Below, piece after piece: positions 1-5,539 of a stretch of DNA of 6,196 nucleotides (the stretch's first letter is position 1; the number at the start of each line of letters is the position of its first letter). The notes below the pieces were generated by a model. That model saw only the letters and a program-made list of their open reading frames with translations. It was not told the origin of the DNA and did no database searches. Source of the stretch: an uncultured Alphaproteobacteria bacterium (lineage in GTDB: Bacteria; Pseudomonadota; Alphaproteobacteria; Rs-D84); assembly GCA_947589625.1 (NCBI GenBank), contig CANQCM010000060.1:1-6196 (forward strand), read 5' to 3'. Both the position numbers and the translations under genes were made by a program.

Positions 1-522
1 TTCTGCGGTCGGTTCTTCAACTTTTTTAGTGCCGAATGTCAGAACTTTACCTGCAACCAATGCCTCTATTTCGTCTTGAGTTTGTGCAACATACACCTTT
101 ACAGGAACGATAACATCTGGGTGCAATGCGATTTTTGTATCAAATGCACCGATTGATTTAATTGGCGCACCCAACAAAACTTGTTCAGACGCAACCGACA
201 CGCCTGCAACTTCTTTCAGCATACGCGCAATGTCGCGTGTTGATACAGACCCATACAATTGACCAGTATCACCTGCCTGACGAATCATATACAGTTTTGC
301 ATTTTTCACTGCGTCCATATTTGATTCCGCAGATTTTTTCGCAGCGTCTTGACGCGCTTGTAATTCTGCCTTTTGTGCTTCAAACAATGCGACATTTTCG
401 CGTGTATAGCGCATTGCTTTGCCATTTGGTAATAAATAATTACGTGCGAAACCTGTTTTAACTTCTACTGTATCGCCAATATTACCCAGTTTAGTAATTT
501 TTTGTGTCAAAATAACTTTCAT
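1..522 (-). CDS. rplI: 50S ribosomal protein L9 (3' end cut by window edge)
   Basis: Large-subunit ribosomal protein L9, which binds 23S rRNA near the L1 stalk base. Translating the minus strand from the ATG at 522 gives 174 codons with no stop before the window edge, so the C-terminus is missing. The N-terminal L9 signature is clear: MKVILTQ at the start, then LGNIGDTVEVKTGFARNYLL and PNGKAMR, the conserved glycine and RNA-binding region. The part seen is already longer than the E. coli protein (149 aa) and continues into an acidic tail (KKVEEPTAE), in keeping with the C-terminal extensions of many alphaproteobacterial L9 proteins. An AAGGACAG ribosome binding site lies just upstream of the ATG. 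It is the third gene of the rpsF-rpsR-rplI operon, about 50 nt after rpsR. Identity is secure; only the length is unknown. Confidence 0.96.
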   Translation of the reverse strand, partial: MKVILTQKITKLGNIGDTVEVKTGFARNYLLPNGKAMRYTRENVALFEAQKAELQARQDAAKKSAESNMDAVKNAKLYMIRQAGDTGQLYGSVSTRDIARMLKEVAGVSVASEQVLLGAPIKSIGAFDTKIALHPDVIVPVKVYVAQTQDEIEALVAGKVLTFGTKKVEEPTAE

Positions 523-573
523 AATCTGTCCTTTTTATAAAGTTAGGGTTGAACCCAGATTGTTTTATTTGCC

Positions 574-801
574 TTAGCCCAAATTATTACGAACGAACGG
601 CATTAATCCCAAATGACGCGCGCGTTTGATTGCGGTTGTCAATTCGCGTTGTTCTTTTTGTGGAACGCCACTGATACGCGATGGGACAATTTTGCCACGT
701 TCTGTGATATAGTGGGATAATGTTTTAATATCTTTGTAATCAATAACCTTGCCTTTTAATGGGTTAGATTTTTTACGATAAATTGCTGCGCGTACTGCCA
801 T
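574..801 (-). CDS. rpsR: 30S ribosomal protein S18
   Basis: Small-subunit protein S18, which binds 16S rRNA in the platform as a heterodimer with S6. The 75-residue product has the usual length (75 in E. coli) and the family signatures: a basic N-terminus with RKKSNP, IDYKDIKTL, then the C-terminal motif around KRARHLGLMPFV. Its ATG overlaps the rpsF stop by one base (TAATG at 803-799), so it is probably translated by ribosomes finishing rpsF, giving the equimolar S6 and S18 expected of partners. There is no zinc-binding cysteine pair at the N-terminus. No anomaly is seen. Confidence 0.98.
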   Translation of the reverse strand: MAVRAAIYRKKSNPLKGKVIDYKDIKTLSHYITERGKIVPSRISGVPQKEQRELTTAIKRARHLGLMPFVRNNLG

Positions 802-1139
802 TATTCTGCCTCTTCGTTAGATTTTTTCATCATAATAGATGGTTGGGTTGCCAATTCGGCGACACGAACATTCAAGAAACGGATAACATCTTCATCAATG
901 CGTGAACGCCGTTCCAATTCTGCGATTTTATCGCCAGCCAATTCAATGTTCATCATAACATAGTGTGCTTTGCGATTTTTACGAATAACATACGCCAGAT
1001 TTTTCAATCCCCAAAATTCAGTAGATTTTACATCGCCACCCAATTCTTTGATAATGCCAGCGAATTTGTCCGCTTTTTCTTTAACCTGCGGTTCGGTCAA
1101 GTCTTGACGGAAAACCAAGACACTTTCATAGTAAGCCAT
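801..1139 (-). CDS. rpsF: 30S ribosomal protein S6
   Basis: Small-subunit protein S6, partner of S18 on the 30S platform. The 112-residue product carries the S6 fold signatures: start MAYYESVLVFRQDLTE, the FWGLKNLAYVIRKNRKAHY strand region, and the late RFLNVRV strand. It is shorter than E. coli S6 (about 131 aa), lacking most of the acidic glutamate tail, but ends in a short acidic stretch (SNEEAE). The start is supported by an AAAGGAAA ribosome binding site at the usual distance. It is the first gene of the operon and is preceded by a structured leader and a probable promoter, both described separately. Confidence 0.98.
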   Translation of the reverse strand: MAYYESVLVFRQDLTEPQVKEKADKFAGIIKELGGDVKSTEFWGLKNLAYVIRKNRKAHYVMMNIELAGDKIAELERRSRIDEDVIRFLNVRVAELATQPSIMMKKSNEEAE

Positions 1140-1219
1140 TTTATTTCCTTTGGTTTGTAGACGGTCGCACCATGCGCCATCATCTCAAGCCGACAGCCAT
1201 ATACTGCCAGCAGGAACGC
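1140..1219 (-). promoter_or_regulatory. structured 5' leader of rpsF (possible S6:S18 autoregulatory RNA)
   Basis: Read on the minus strand, the roughly 80 nt before rpsF fold into two hairpins. The first, 1211-1189, pairs GCTGGCAG with CTGTCGGC across a 7-nt loop (8 pairs, two of them wobbles). The second, 1181-1160, pairs GATGGCGCA with TGCGACCGTC around a TGG loop with one bulged A. The second ends about 10 nt before the AAAGGA ribosome binding site. Leaders of rpsF bound by the S6:S18 complex are known in many bacteria, so autoregulation is a reasonable inference. I could not match the exact published consensus, so the structures are seen but the function is inferred. Confidence 0.4.
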
Positions 1220-1223
1220 ACCA

Positions 1224-1251
1224 ATTATGAACAAAATTTTAATAAAATCAA
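1224..1251 (-). promoter_or_regulatory. probable sigma70-type promoter of rpsF-rpsR-rplI
   Basis: On the minus strand, TTGATT (1251-1246) is followed after 16 nt by CATAAT (1229-1224). This would start transcription near 1218, just before the first leader hairpin. It is divergent from the MotA-like operon. It is predicted from the sequence pattern alone. Confidence 0.45.
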
Positions 1252-1304
1252 GCAATTTTATATATTTTATTACCCAAATGCCAAAATTCAGGTATTTTCA
1301 GATA

Positions 1305-1331
1305 TTGACATCGCGCGCAATTATTTACTAT
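1305..1331 (+). promoter_or_regulatory. possible promoter of the MotA/MotB-like operon
   Basis: TTGACA at 1305-1310 is a perfect -35 box. A weak -10 (TACTAT, 1326-1331) follows after a short 15-nt spacer. A start near 1338 would give a short leader with the CGAGAG ribosome binding site before the ATG at 1356, and would exclude the upstream in-frame ATG at 1227. The poor spacer keeps confidence modest. Confidence 0.4.
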
Positions 1332-1355
1332 CATGAAGTTATAGCGAGAGATAAT

Positions 1356-2087
1356 ATGACAAATCTGTTTCATCGGATTTTGAATCGTATGGCATTGTTT
1401 ACCGCCGCAATTGCGGTGTTGCTGATTATTTTTCATGCTGATTTTATGCGCATTGCAACCGCAAACATTTGGCTGAACGGGGTTATAATTGGCACAACAT
1501 TGTTCGGTGTCGGTTTATGTTTCGTTCATATTTTTGATTTATTGCCAGAATATAAATGGCTGAAATCTTACTTGATGGGCATGCGAAATGCGCCCCTGCC
1601 CCCACGGTTATTGCGACCTGTGGCATTATTGATGCGGGTGCGTCCAGTGCGTATTTCTGCCGCCAGTTTGAATACTATGCTGGAAACGATTTTAATGCGA
1701 TTTGAAGATACGCGCGAATCGATTCGGTACATAACAAATGTTTTAATTTTTCTTGGTCTGCTGGGGACTTTCTGGGGTCTGATTATGACAATTGGTGGCT
1801 TTGCAGATTTAATTGGCAACCTGAATTTTTCTGATGAAACAGTATTAAACGCAATGCAGGCTGGCCTATCGCGACCACTGGGCGGCATGGCAACTGCATT
1901 TACCAGTTCGCTGATGGGATTGGCAGGCAGCCTTGTTATCGGCTTTCTGGGCATGCAGGTTCAATTGGCGCAAAACACAATTTATCACGAAATAGAAGAA
2001 TATCTGGCGGCACATACGCACGTTGCCGCCCCAGAAAATGAATCAGACGATGCGCCACAAAAACCGTGGCGTGTACCACTGAAATAA
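1356..2087 (+). CDS. MotA/TolQ/ExbB-family proton-channel-like membrane protein
   Basis: Predicted inner-membrane stator subunit of the MotA/TolQ/ExbB superfamily, which lets protons through the membrane and drives a partner with one transmembrane helix. The 243-residue product has four hydrophobic segments, near residues 12-28, 38-60, 127-147 and 180-202, with a cytoplasmic basic stretch between the second and third. The family pore helices are recognisable: GLLGTFWGL (134-142) in the third and GMATAFTSSLMGLAGS (177-192) in the fourth. The C-terminus ends in a short acidic tail without a coiled coil. I chose the ATG at 1356 because GCGAGAG precedes it and because the in-frame ATG at 1227 would add 43 residues, overlap the rpsF promoter and lie upstream of the TTGACA box. 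The next gene begins 27 nt downstream and encodes the matching OmpA-domain partner. No flagellar gene is present; this is probably the non-flagellar alphaproteobacterial pair, whose exact task is unknown to me. Confidence 0.8.
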   Translation: MTNLFHRILNRMALFTAAIAVLLIIFHADFMRIATANIWLNGVIIGTTLFGVGLCFVHIFDLLPEYKWLKSYLMGMRNAPLPPRLLRPVALLMRVRPVRISAASLNTMLETILMRFEDTRESIRYITNVLIFLGLLGTFWGLIMTIGGFADLIGNLNFSDETVLNAMQAGLSRPLGGMATAFTSSLMGLAGSLVIGFLGMQVQLAQNTIYHEIEEYLAAHTHVAAPENESDDAPQKPWRVPLK

Positions 2088-2114
2088 AACTTATTAACGC
2101 GAGAGGGAATAACC

Positions 2115-3185
2115 ATGTTAAATGTACGTTTTCGCAATCAAACAAACACTTGGCCAGCATTTGTGGACTTGTTTTCCAATCTGGTTATCATATTGATATT
2201 TTTGCTGATTGTGTTTGTCTTTTTATGGACAACCACCAGTGTGTTTAACAAAAACACTGGCGCCAAAGTTGTTGCAGAATTAAAGCAAGCCAATGCAGAA
2301 CAAGCGCAACAAATCCAGCAAATGAACGCTGATAAAGAACAAACGACCCAATTGCTGGTTATGGCGCGCGACAGACTGCAAAGCCAAGAACAAGAATATT
2401 CTGCGATGGTCACAGACCAATCGGCACAATTAGGCGCGAAACAAGCAGAAATTGACCAAATGCAGGCAACTATTGATTCTTTGACCACGCAATTAAATCA
2501 GGCGAATATTGATAAAGAACAATATACGAAACTGGAACAAGAACGGCGCGATTTGCAAACGCAGATGAATGACCAACGCGCACAATTGTCTGAACAATTG
2601 TCTAAATTGCAGGCGGCATTGGACGCGGCAGACGAAAAATCACACCAACAAGAAATCCAATATGTTGAAATGTCAAATCGCCTGAACAAAGCCTTGGCGG
2701 ACAAAGTTGCCGAATTAAACAAGGCAACCGAATATCAATCAGCGTTCTATCGCGCAATCAAAGACGCATTGGGTGACCGCACAACTGTGCGCCCAGACGG
2801 CGACCGATTTATCGTATCAAGTGATATTTTATTCAGCAGTGGTTCTTATAAACTGTCACCCGAAGGCAAAAAACAATTGCAAGTAATTGCAAATGTAATT
2901 AAAGATTTTGAAAATAAAATCCCGTCTGATGTTGATTGGATTATTCGTGTTGATGGACATACAGACCGCAAGCCTGTGGTGCATGGCAACCGCGCATATA
3001 AAAATAATACCGAATTATCATTATTGCGCGCAACCGCGGTCGCAGACGAACTTGCAAAAGCAGGCGTTTCGCGCCGCCGTTTGGTCCCCAGTGGTTTTGG
3101 CGATATGCACCCTGTGGAATTAGGTACCAGCCCAGATGCTTTACAGAAAAACCGCCGCATAGAATTACAATTAACCAATAAATAG
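2115..3185 (+). CDS. MotB-like protein: one TM helix, long coiled coil, OmpA peptidoglycan-binding domain
   Basis: Predicted partner of the preceding channel protein, anchoring it to peptidoglycan. The N-terminus has WPAFVD (13-18) just before a single hydrophobic helix (about 19-38). D18 sits where MotB, TolR and ExbD carry their proton-binding aspartate. Residues about 50-215 are a Gln- and Ala-rich coiled coil, longer than in flagellar MotB. The C-terminal OmpA domain starts near residue 230 (DILFSSGSYKL at 237) and has the expected motifs: VDGHTD (279-284), ELSLLRA with R305, GFGDMHPV and NRRIELQL. D284 and R305 match the residues that hold diaminopimelate in OmpA-like domains. The ATG at 2115 is preceded by GCGAGAGGG, nearly the same ribosome binding site as in the previous gene, so the two are one operon. 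The order channel plus WP-FVD OmpA protein matches pairs I know from Rhizobiales and other alphaproteobacteria, usually labelled ExbB and peptidoglycan-binding protein. The stop codon abuts the repeat cluster. Confidence 0.85.
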   Translation: MLNVRFRNQTNTWPAFVDLFSNLVIILIFLLIVFVFLWTTTSVFNKNTGAKVVAELKQANAEQAQQIQQMNADKEQTTQLLVMARDRLQSQEQEYSAMVTDQSAQLGAKQAEIDQMQATIDSLTTQLNQANIDKEQYTKLEQERRDLQTQMNDQRAQLSEQLSKLQAALDAADEKSHQQEIQYVEMSNRLNKALADKVAELNKATEYQSAFYRAIKDALGDRTTVRPDGDRFIVSSDILFSSGSYKLSPEGKKQLQVIANVIKDFENKIPSDVDWIIRVDGHTDRKPVVHGNRAYKNNTELSLLRATAVADELAKAGVSRRRLVPSGFGDMHPVELGTSPDALQKNRRIELQLTNK

Positions 3186-3250
3186 TGGCGAGTGTTAGTG
3201 ATTAGTGGTTAGGGGTGATGTTCGCTGACGCTCACGACTTTATTAATGAC

Positions 3251-3280
3251 TGGATTCCACGGTCAAGCCGTGGAATGACA
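3251..3280 (+). repeat. 30-nt REP-like hairpin, type A (CCACGG stem)
   Basis: TGGATTC at the 5' end and GAATGACA at the 3' end enclose a perfect 9-bp stem, ATTCCACGG with CCGTGGAAT, and a TCAAG loop. Its exact reverse complement recurs at 6152-6181. Confidence 0.9.
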
Positions 3281-3336
3281 CAGTTCTTTATTTCTTAAAA
3301 TACGAACATTGTTCCTAGAGTTAAAATAAAAAGAGT
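3281..3336 (+). repeat. conserved REP spacer, copy 1
   Basis: A 56-nt AT-rich spacer centred on TACGAACATTGTTCCTA, itself nearly palindromic. It matches 6091-6151 except for three substitutions and a 5-nt length change near the 3' end. No open frame or promoter is obvious in it. Confidence 0.8.
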
Positions 3337-3366
3337 TGTCATTCTCGGGCTTGACCCGAGAATCCA
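3337..3366 (-). repeat. 30-nt REP-like hairpin, type B (CTCGGG stem)
   Basis: Read on the minus strand it has the same frame as type A (TGGATTC ... GAATGACA), but the stem is ATTCTCGGG with CCCGAGAAT. Its exact reverse complement is at 6061-6090. It faces the type A copy. Confidence 0.9.
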
Positions 3367-3442
3367 GTTAATGATGCCGTGAGCGATAGCGAACACCTTA
3401 TTCCCTAACACTAACCACTAATCACTAACAACTAATTAGCAC

Positions 3443-3471
3443 TTTACACAAAAAATAATATGCCATATAAT
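3443..3471 (+). promoter_or_regulatory. strong sigma70-type promoter
   Basis: TTTACA (3443-3448), a 17-nt spacer and a perfect TATAAT (3466-3471) predict a start near 3478. It lies immediately after the palindromic repeat and directly upstream of the structured leader. It is the best promoter match in the window and probably drives the leader and the operon at 3720-5928. Confidence 0.8.
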
Positions 3472-3540
3472 GCAAAGGTCGGTGGCGGTTGCCACTGATG
3501 GGGTCTGATAGCCCGTTTGGTTGCGTCGAAATATAAATTC

Positions 3541-3696
3541 ATGGGGCGCGCATGCGCCTGTTTTTATTATTACGGCGAAAAATCTCCTGAACCATTATGG
3601 TCAGGAGGGCGCGCGAATATACTGAATAAGCGGCACAATTCAACCAATTGTTATCAGCCTCCTGACCACCTGAAATTTTTGGGTGGTTTTGTTTAA
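3541..3696 (+). CDS. possible 51-codon leader peptide across the attenuator
   Basis: An ATG at 3541 opens a 51-codon frame ending in TAA at 3694-3696, 23 nt before the next gene. The frame is open further upstream to 3499, with a TTG at 3517 as an alternative start. No good ribosome binding site precedes either, which is the main argument against it. The peptide includes FYYYGEKSPEPLW and ends in HNSTNCYQPPDHLKFLGGF, a combination I recall from small or N-terminally extended frames in prophage immunity regions of Pasteurellaceae and enterobacteria. It spans the two alternative hairpins and its last codons lie in the terminator, so translation could itself melt the terminator. The protein similarity may instead only mirror conservation of the RNA. 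Confidence 0.35.
   Translation: MGRACACFYYYGEKSPEPLWSGGRANILNKRHNSTNCYQPPDHLKFLGGFV
3545..3570 (+). terminator. possible early terminator in the leader
   Basis: GGCGC (3545-3549) pairs with GCGCC (3554-3558) around a GCAT loop, followed by TGTTTTTATTATT. If used, it would release a small RNA of about 90 nt from the promoter at 3443-3471. The stem is short, and translation of the 51-codon frame would run through it. Confidence 0.4.
3584..3607 (+). promoter_or_regulatory. upstream attenuator hairpin (anti-antiterminator)
   Basis: CTCCTGA (3584-3590) and CC (3592-3593) pair with GG (3599-3600) and TCAGGAG (3601-3607), with A3591 bulged and an ATTAT loop. When formed, it hides 3599-3608, leaving the downstream terminator free to fold. 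No T-run follows, so it is not a terminator itself. Confidence 0.6.
3658..3694 (+). terminator. attenuator terminator before the cysteine-rich protein gene
   Basis: ACCACC (3665-3670) pairs with GGTGGT (3682-3687), can extend inward through GAAATTTTT, and is followed by TTTTGTTT (3687-3694). The 5' arm overlaps CCTCCTGACC (3658-3667), which pairs perfectly with 3599-3608, so the two structures exclude each other. CTCCTG (3659-3664) could also pair with CAGGAG (3706-3711), the ribosome binding site of the next gene, adding a possible translational control. Confidence 0.65.
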
Positions 3697-3719
3697 CAAA
3701 AACAACAGGAGCAAAAACA

Positions 3720-4565
3720 ATGAAAAAATCTCAAACAACAAGATATTATACTCTTATTGCATCACTGGTCGTTTCTGCGATTGGTGCAAAACATGCGTGG
3801 GGTTTTTATGTTTATCCAGAAACAAGTCTTGGGCATTCCATGTGTGCGAAACAAGGTGATTCAAGAGGCGTATATGATGATGGAACAGCATGCGCAATTT
3901 GTGGTCCACGTAATAATGGTGATGATAATGATGCAATACTCCAAGATGCAAAAGATTTTTGCGTAGACAATGCATGCACGAAAAATTCAAGTTCGCCAAT
4001 TTATAAGATTGGTGAAGTATCTGACAATGGATATACTTGCTATAGAACAAGCAACGGAACAGAACCATACTGGATTAAATGCGATGATGAAACCGCCTTC
4101 AACGGAACATTTCATAACTGTTGTGACCCTGTGCGCACATCTTCCACCCTAACCTGTTCTTCATACAGCACTGCAACATGTAACGCAGGATACTCGGGCA
4201 CTTTTACGGGACGATCAGGCGATTGTAAACAGCAATTGACCAGTAAAGATCAAACGGTATTCAATGGCACATTTAAAGGTTGTGTTGGATTTACATGCTC
4301 TACCTCTTCTTATTGTTATTGCCAAGGAGGACAGACGGATGCATATTGCAACACTGGGTATTACGGCGTTTTTAACGGCTATAGCACAGATTGCAAACCG
4401 TGTCCGACATCTTCTTACAGACACACCGATACAAATACTCTTGTAAAAGGCACATCAACTTATAATAACAACAGTTCAATTCTACGGTGTTTTATTTCGG
4501 GGTCCGAAGGATTGATGACTGACGAAACCGGCACATTTAGCATAGACGGAACTTGCTATTATTAA
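3720..4565 (+). CDS. secreted cysteine-rich protein of unknown function with tandem repeats
   Basis: The 281-residue product has a clear Sec signal peptide: MKK, a hydrophobic core TLIASLVVSAIGA (11-23) and a probable cut after AWG (28). The mature part contains 21 cysteines in about 253 residues, many Gly, Ser, Thr and Asn, and no further membrane helix. Two tandem units of about 55 residues are visible, starting at FNGTF (127 and 181). Each has a cysteine cluster and then CNAGYSGTFTGRSGDC (154) or CNTGYYGVFNGYSTDC (210). The spacing suggests disulfide-bonded EGF-like modules exported to the periplasm or cell surface. AGGAG at 3707-3711, 8 nt before the ATG, supports the start. The gene is first in an operon with a LicD-like and a TagD-like enzyme (17-nt gap to the next start), which hints that it might be decorated by them or act at the same surface. 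I do not recognise a named family. Arginine is often AGA, unlike the ribosomal genes nearby, a weak hint of different origin. Confidence 0.8.
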   Translation: MKKSQTTRYYTLIASLVVSAIGAKHAWGFYVYPETSLGHSMCAKQGDSRGVYDDGTACAICGPRNNGDDNDAILQDAKDFCVDNACTKNSSSPIYKIGEVSDNGYTCYRTSNGTEPYWIKCDDETAFNGTFHNCCDPVRTSSTLTCSSYSTATCNAGYSGTFTGRSGDCKQQLTSKDQTVFNGTFKGCVGFTCSTSSYCYCQGGQTDAYCNTGYYGVFNGYSTDCKPCPTSSYRHTDTNTLVKGTSTYNNNSSILRCFISGSEGLMTDETGTFSIDGTCYY

Positions 4566-4582
4566 TAAAGGATTATGTTATA

Positions 4583-5539
4583 ATGTCAATTAACGAATCT
4601 CAATTATTTGATTATTTAACAGGATTATATCAGTCGTTGGATTCAAAACTGAAAGACCTGACTGTTGCACATGATTTACTGAAAAAACACATCAGTGGTC
4701 TGTACAGTTTGATGTACGGGAATCATGAAATTCCACCCGCACAAGGGCATTTGAAATTACAACAAGACGGTTGTTTGAAATTGTTGCGCATGATAGACAA
4801 AACATTAAAAAAATCAGGCATACAATATTTTCTGGGCTATGGTTCACTGTTGGGTGCTGCACGCAATGGAAAATTTATTCCTTGGGACGATGATATTGAT
4901 ATTTGTCTGATGCGCGATGATTTTAATCGTGCTGTATCGGTTCTGGAACAAGAATTTAATCACGATTTGTTTTCAACACAATGGGGAATTAGTGGCGGAA
5001 TATTCAAGGTGTTTTTTACTCGTAATATCTGTGTAGATTTATTTCCGTGGGATTTTTATTATACCAGAATGCAAACGCCAGACGAAATTAATACTTTCGC
5101 CGACCAGTACATTGTTGCAATGAATGCTGCACGCCAAATGGAAAACGATCGCAAAATCTTGATTGAATTTCCATATACCGAAATAAAACCACAATATGAA
5201 AACTATACAGAAATAAGGGACGATATAATCATGAAACATCGTCAACCAAATAAAATTGACGGCGATATTTTTGAAGGCATTGATTGGCAGACCTTTGCCG
5301 AACGTCGTTCAAATTTTTATCATTCGCGACCGTTCAGGTATGAATGGATTTTTCCATTAAGCAAAATCGAATTTTGCGGATATGAGTTTCCTGCACCAAA
5401 TAACCTAGATGCGTGGCTGACAACACGATTCGGCGATTGGCACGAATGTCGACCTGATTTCAGCCGTCATTCGCGTAATGCTTTTTCATGGGGCGAACTG
5501 AACGCAATTAAAAAATTTATATCATATACAACACTATGA
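4583..5539 (+). CDS. LicD-family phosphotransferase
   Basis: Member of the LicD/fukutin-related nucleotidyltransferase-fold family, which moves a phosphodiester-linked group (phosphocholine, and in relatives ribitol or glycerol phosphate) from a CDP donor to a glycan. The 318-residue product has a helical N-terminus (1-60) and then the LicD signature GYGSLLGAARNGKF (85-98) followed by IPWDDDID (99-106); the aspartates 102, 103, 104 and 106 are the expected metal-binding and catalytic set. The C-terminal hallmark is also present: PAPNNLDAWLTTRFGDW (FGDW at 283-286) and the closing histidine-containing stretch. There is no signal peptide, so it acts in the cytoplasm. I start it at 4583 (AAAGGA at 4567-4572) rather than the in-frame ATG at 4553, which lies inside the previous gene. 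The stop overlaps the next ATG (ATGA, 5536-5539). The TagD-like neighbour suggests CDP-glycerol as donor, making this a glycerophosphotransferase; this is inference. The acceptor is unknown. Confidence 0.85.
   Translation: MSINESQLFDYLTGLYQSLDSKLKDLTVAHDLLKKHISGLYSLMYGNHEIPPAQGHLKLQQDGCLKLLRMIDKTLKKSGIQYFLGYGSLLGAARNGKFIPWDDDIDICLMRDDFNRAVSVLEQEFNHDLFSTQWGISGGIFKVFFTRNICVDLFPWDFYYTRMQTPDEINTFADQYIVAMNAARQMENDRKILIEFPYTEIKPQYENYTEIRDDIIMKHRQPNKIDGDIFEGIDWQTFAERRSNFYHSRPFRYEWIFPLSKIEFCGYEFPAPNNLDAWLTTRFGDWHECRPDFSRHSRNAFSWGELNAIKKFISYTTL

Larger units (their letters stand above)
3186..3440. repeat. nested REP-like palindromic element, copy 1
   Basis: A roughly 240-bp imperfect palindrome begins directly after the stop at 3185. 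From the outside in, each arm has a degenerate TTAGTG/TTAGTGG array (3191-3213; reverse complement 3405-3434), a GTTCGCT-CGCTCACG segment (3220-3236; reverse complement 3379-3396) and a 30-nt hairpin (3251-3280; 3337-3366). The centre is a 56-nt AT-rich spacer. It resembles BIME/REP mosaics, non-coding palindromic repeats thought to be moved by transposases such as RAYT; no transposase gene is in the window. The stems could stabilise or stop the upstream transcript, but they lack a T-run. Confidence 0.85.
3478..3719 (+). ncRNA. structured attenuator leader resembling phage P4/C4-type immunity RNA
   Basis: About 240 nt of RNA are expected from the promoter at 3443-3471 to the ATG at 3720. In order it holds a perfect GTGGC-GGTT-GCCAC hairpin (3482-3495), a G-run/CCC segment (3500-3514), a GC-rich hairpin with a T-run (3545-3570), an attenuator hairpin (3584-3607), a small hairpin (3636-3650) and a second intrinsic terminator (3665-3694). 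Segment 3599-3608 can pair with 3584-3593 (one bulge) or 3658-3667 (perfect, 10 bp). This seqA-seqB-seqC order is that of the phage P4 leader, where a processed CI RNA pairs with sites on either side of it and causes early termination; P1 and P7 C4 RNA works in a related way. The pairings are seen. The family assignment rests on architecture and on my memory of related prophage leaders, not on a search. An unrelated attenuator is the alternative. Confidence 0.55.

Noticed and set aside
162..461. Plus-strand 99-codon frame inside rplI
   Set aside because: It is antisense to a well-conserved ribosomal gene and its translation shows no family features.
1227..1355. In-frame upstream ATG extending the MotA-like protein by 43 residues
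   Set aside because: It has no ribosome binding site, falls inside the divergent rpsF -10 box and lies upstream of the TTGACA promoter; the ATG at 1356 has GCGAGAG and starts just before the first membrane helix.
1568..1954. Minus-strand 128-codon frame opposite the MotA-like gene
   Set aside because: The opposite strand encodes clear membrane helices and family motifs; this frame is a by-product of that codon pattern.
1356..3185. Zorya anti-phage system (ZorA/ZorB)
   Set aside because: The MotA-like protein lacks the long ZorA tail, the coiled coil is in the partner instead, and no ZorC, ZorD or ZorE gene follows.
3251..3366. Intrinsic terminators formed by the REP hairpins
   Set aside because: The stems are strong but are not followed by T-runs; a role in transcript ends remains possible but is not shown.
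3186..3440. CRISPR array
   Set aside because: The repeats are inverted palindromes with conserved spacers, not direct repeats with unique spacers, and no cas gene is near.
3478..3570. tRNA, SRP RNA or tmRNA gene
   Set aside because: No cloverleaf or TTCGA arm, no SRP GGAAG tetraloop region and no tmRNA tag frame could be found.
4553..4582. Upstream ATG adding 10 residues to the LicD-like protein
   Set aside because: It lies inside the preceding gene without a ribosome binding site, while 4583 has AAAGGA at proper spacing.
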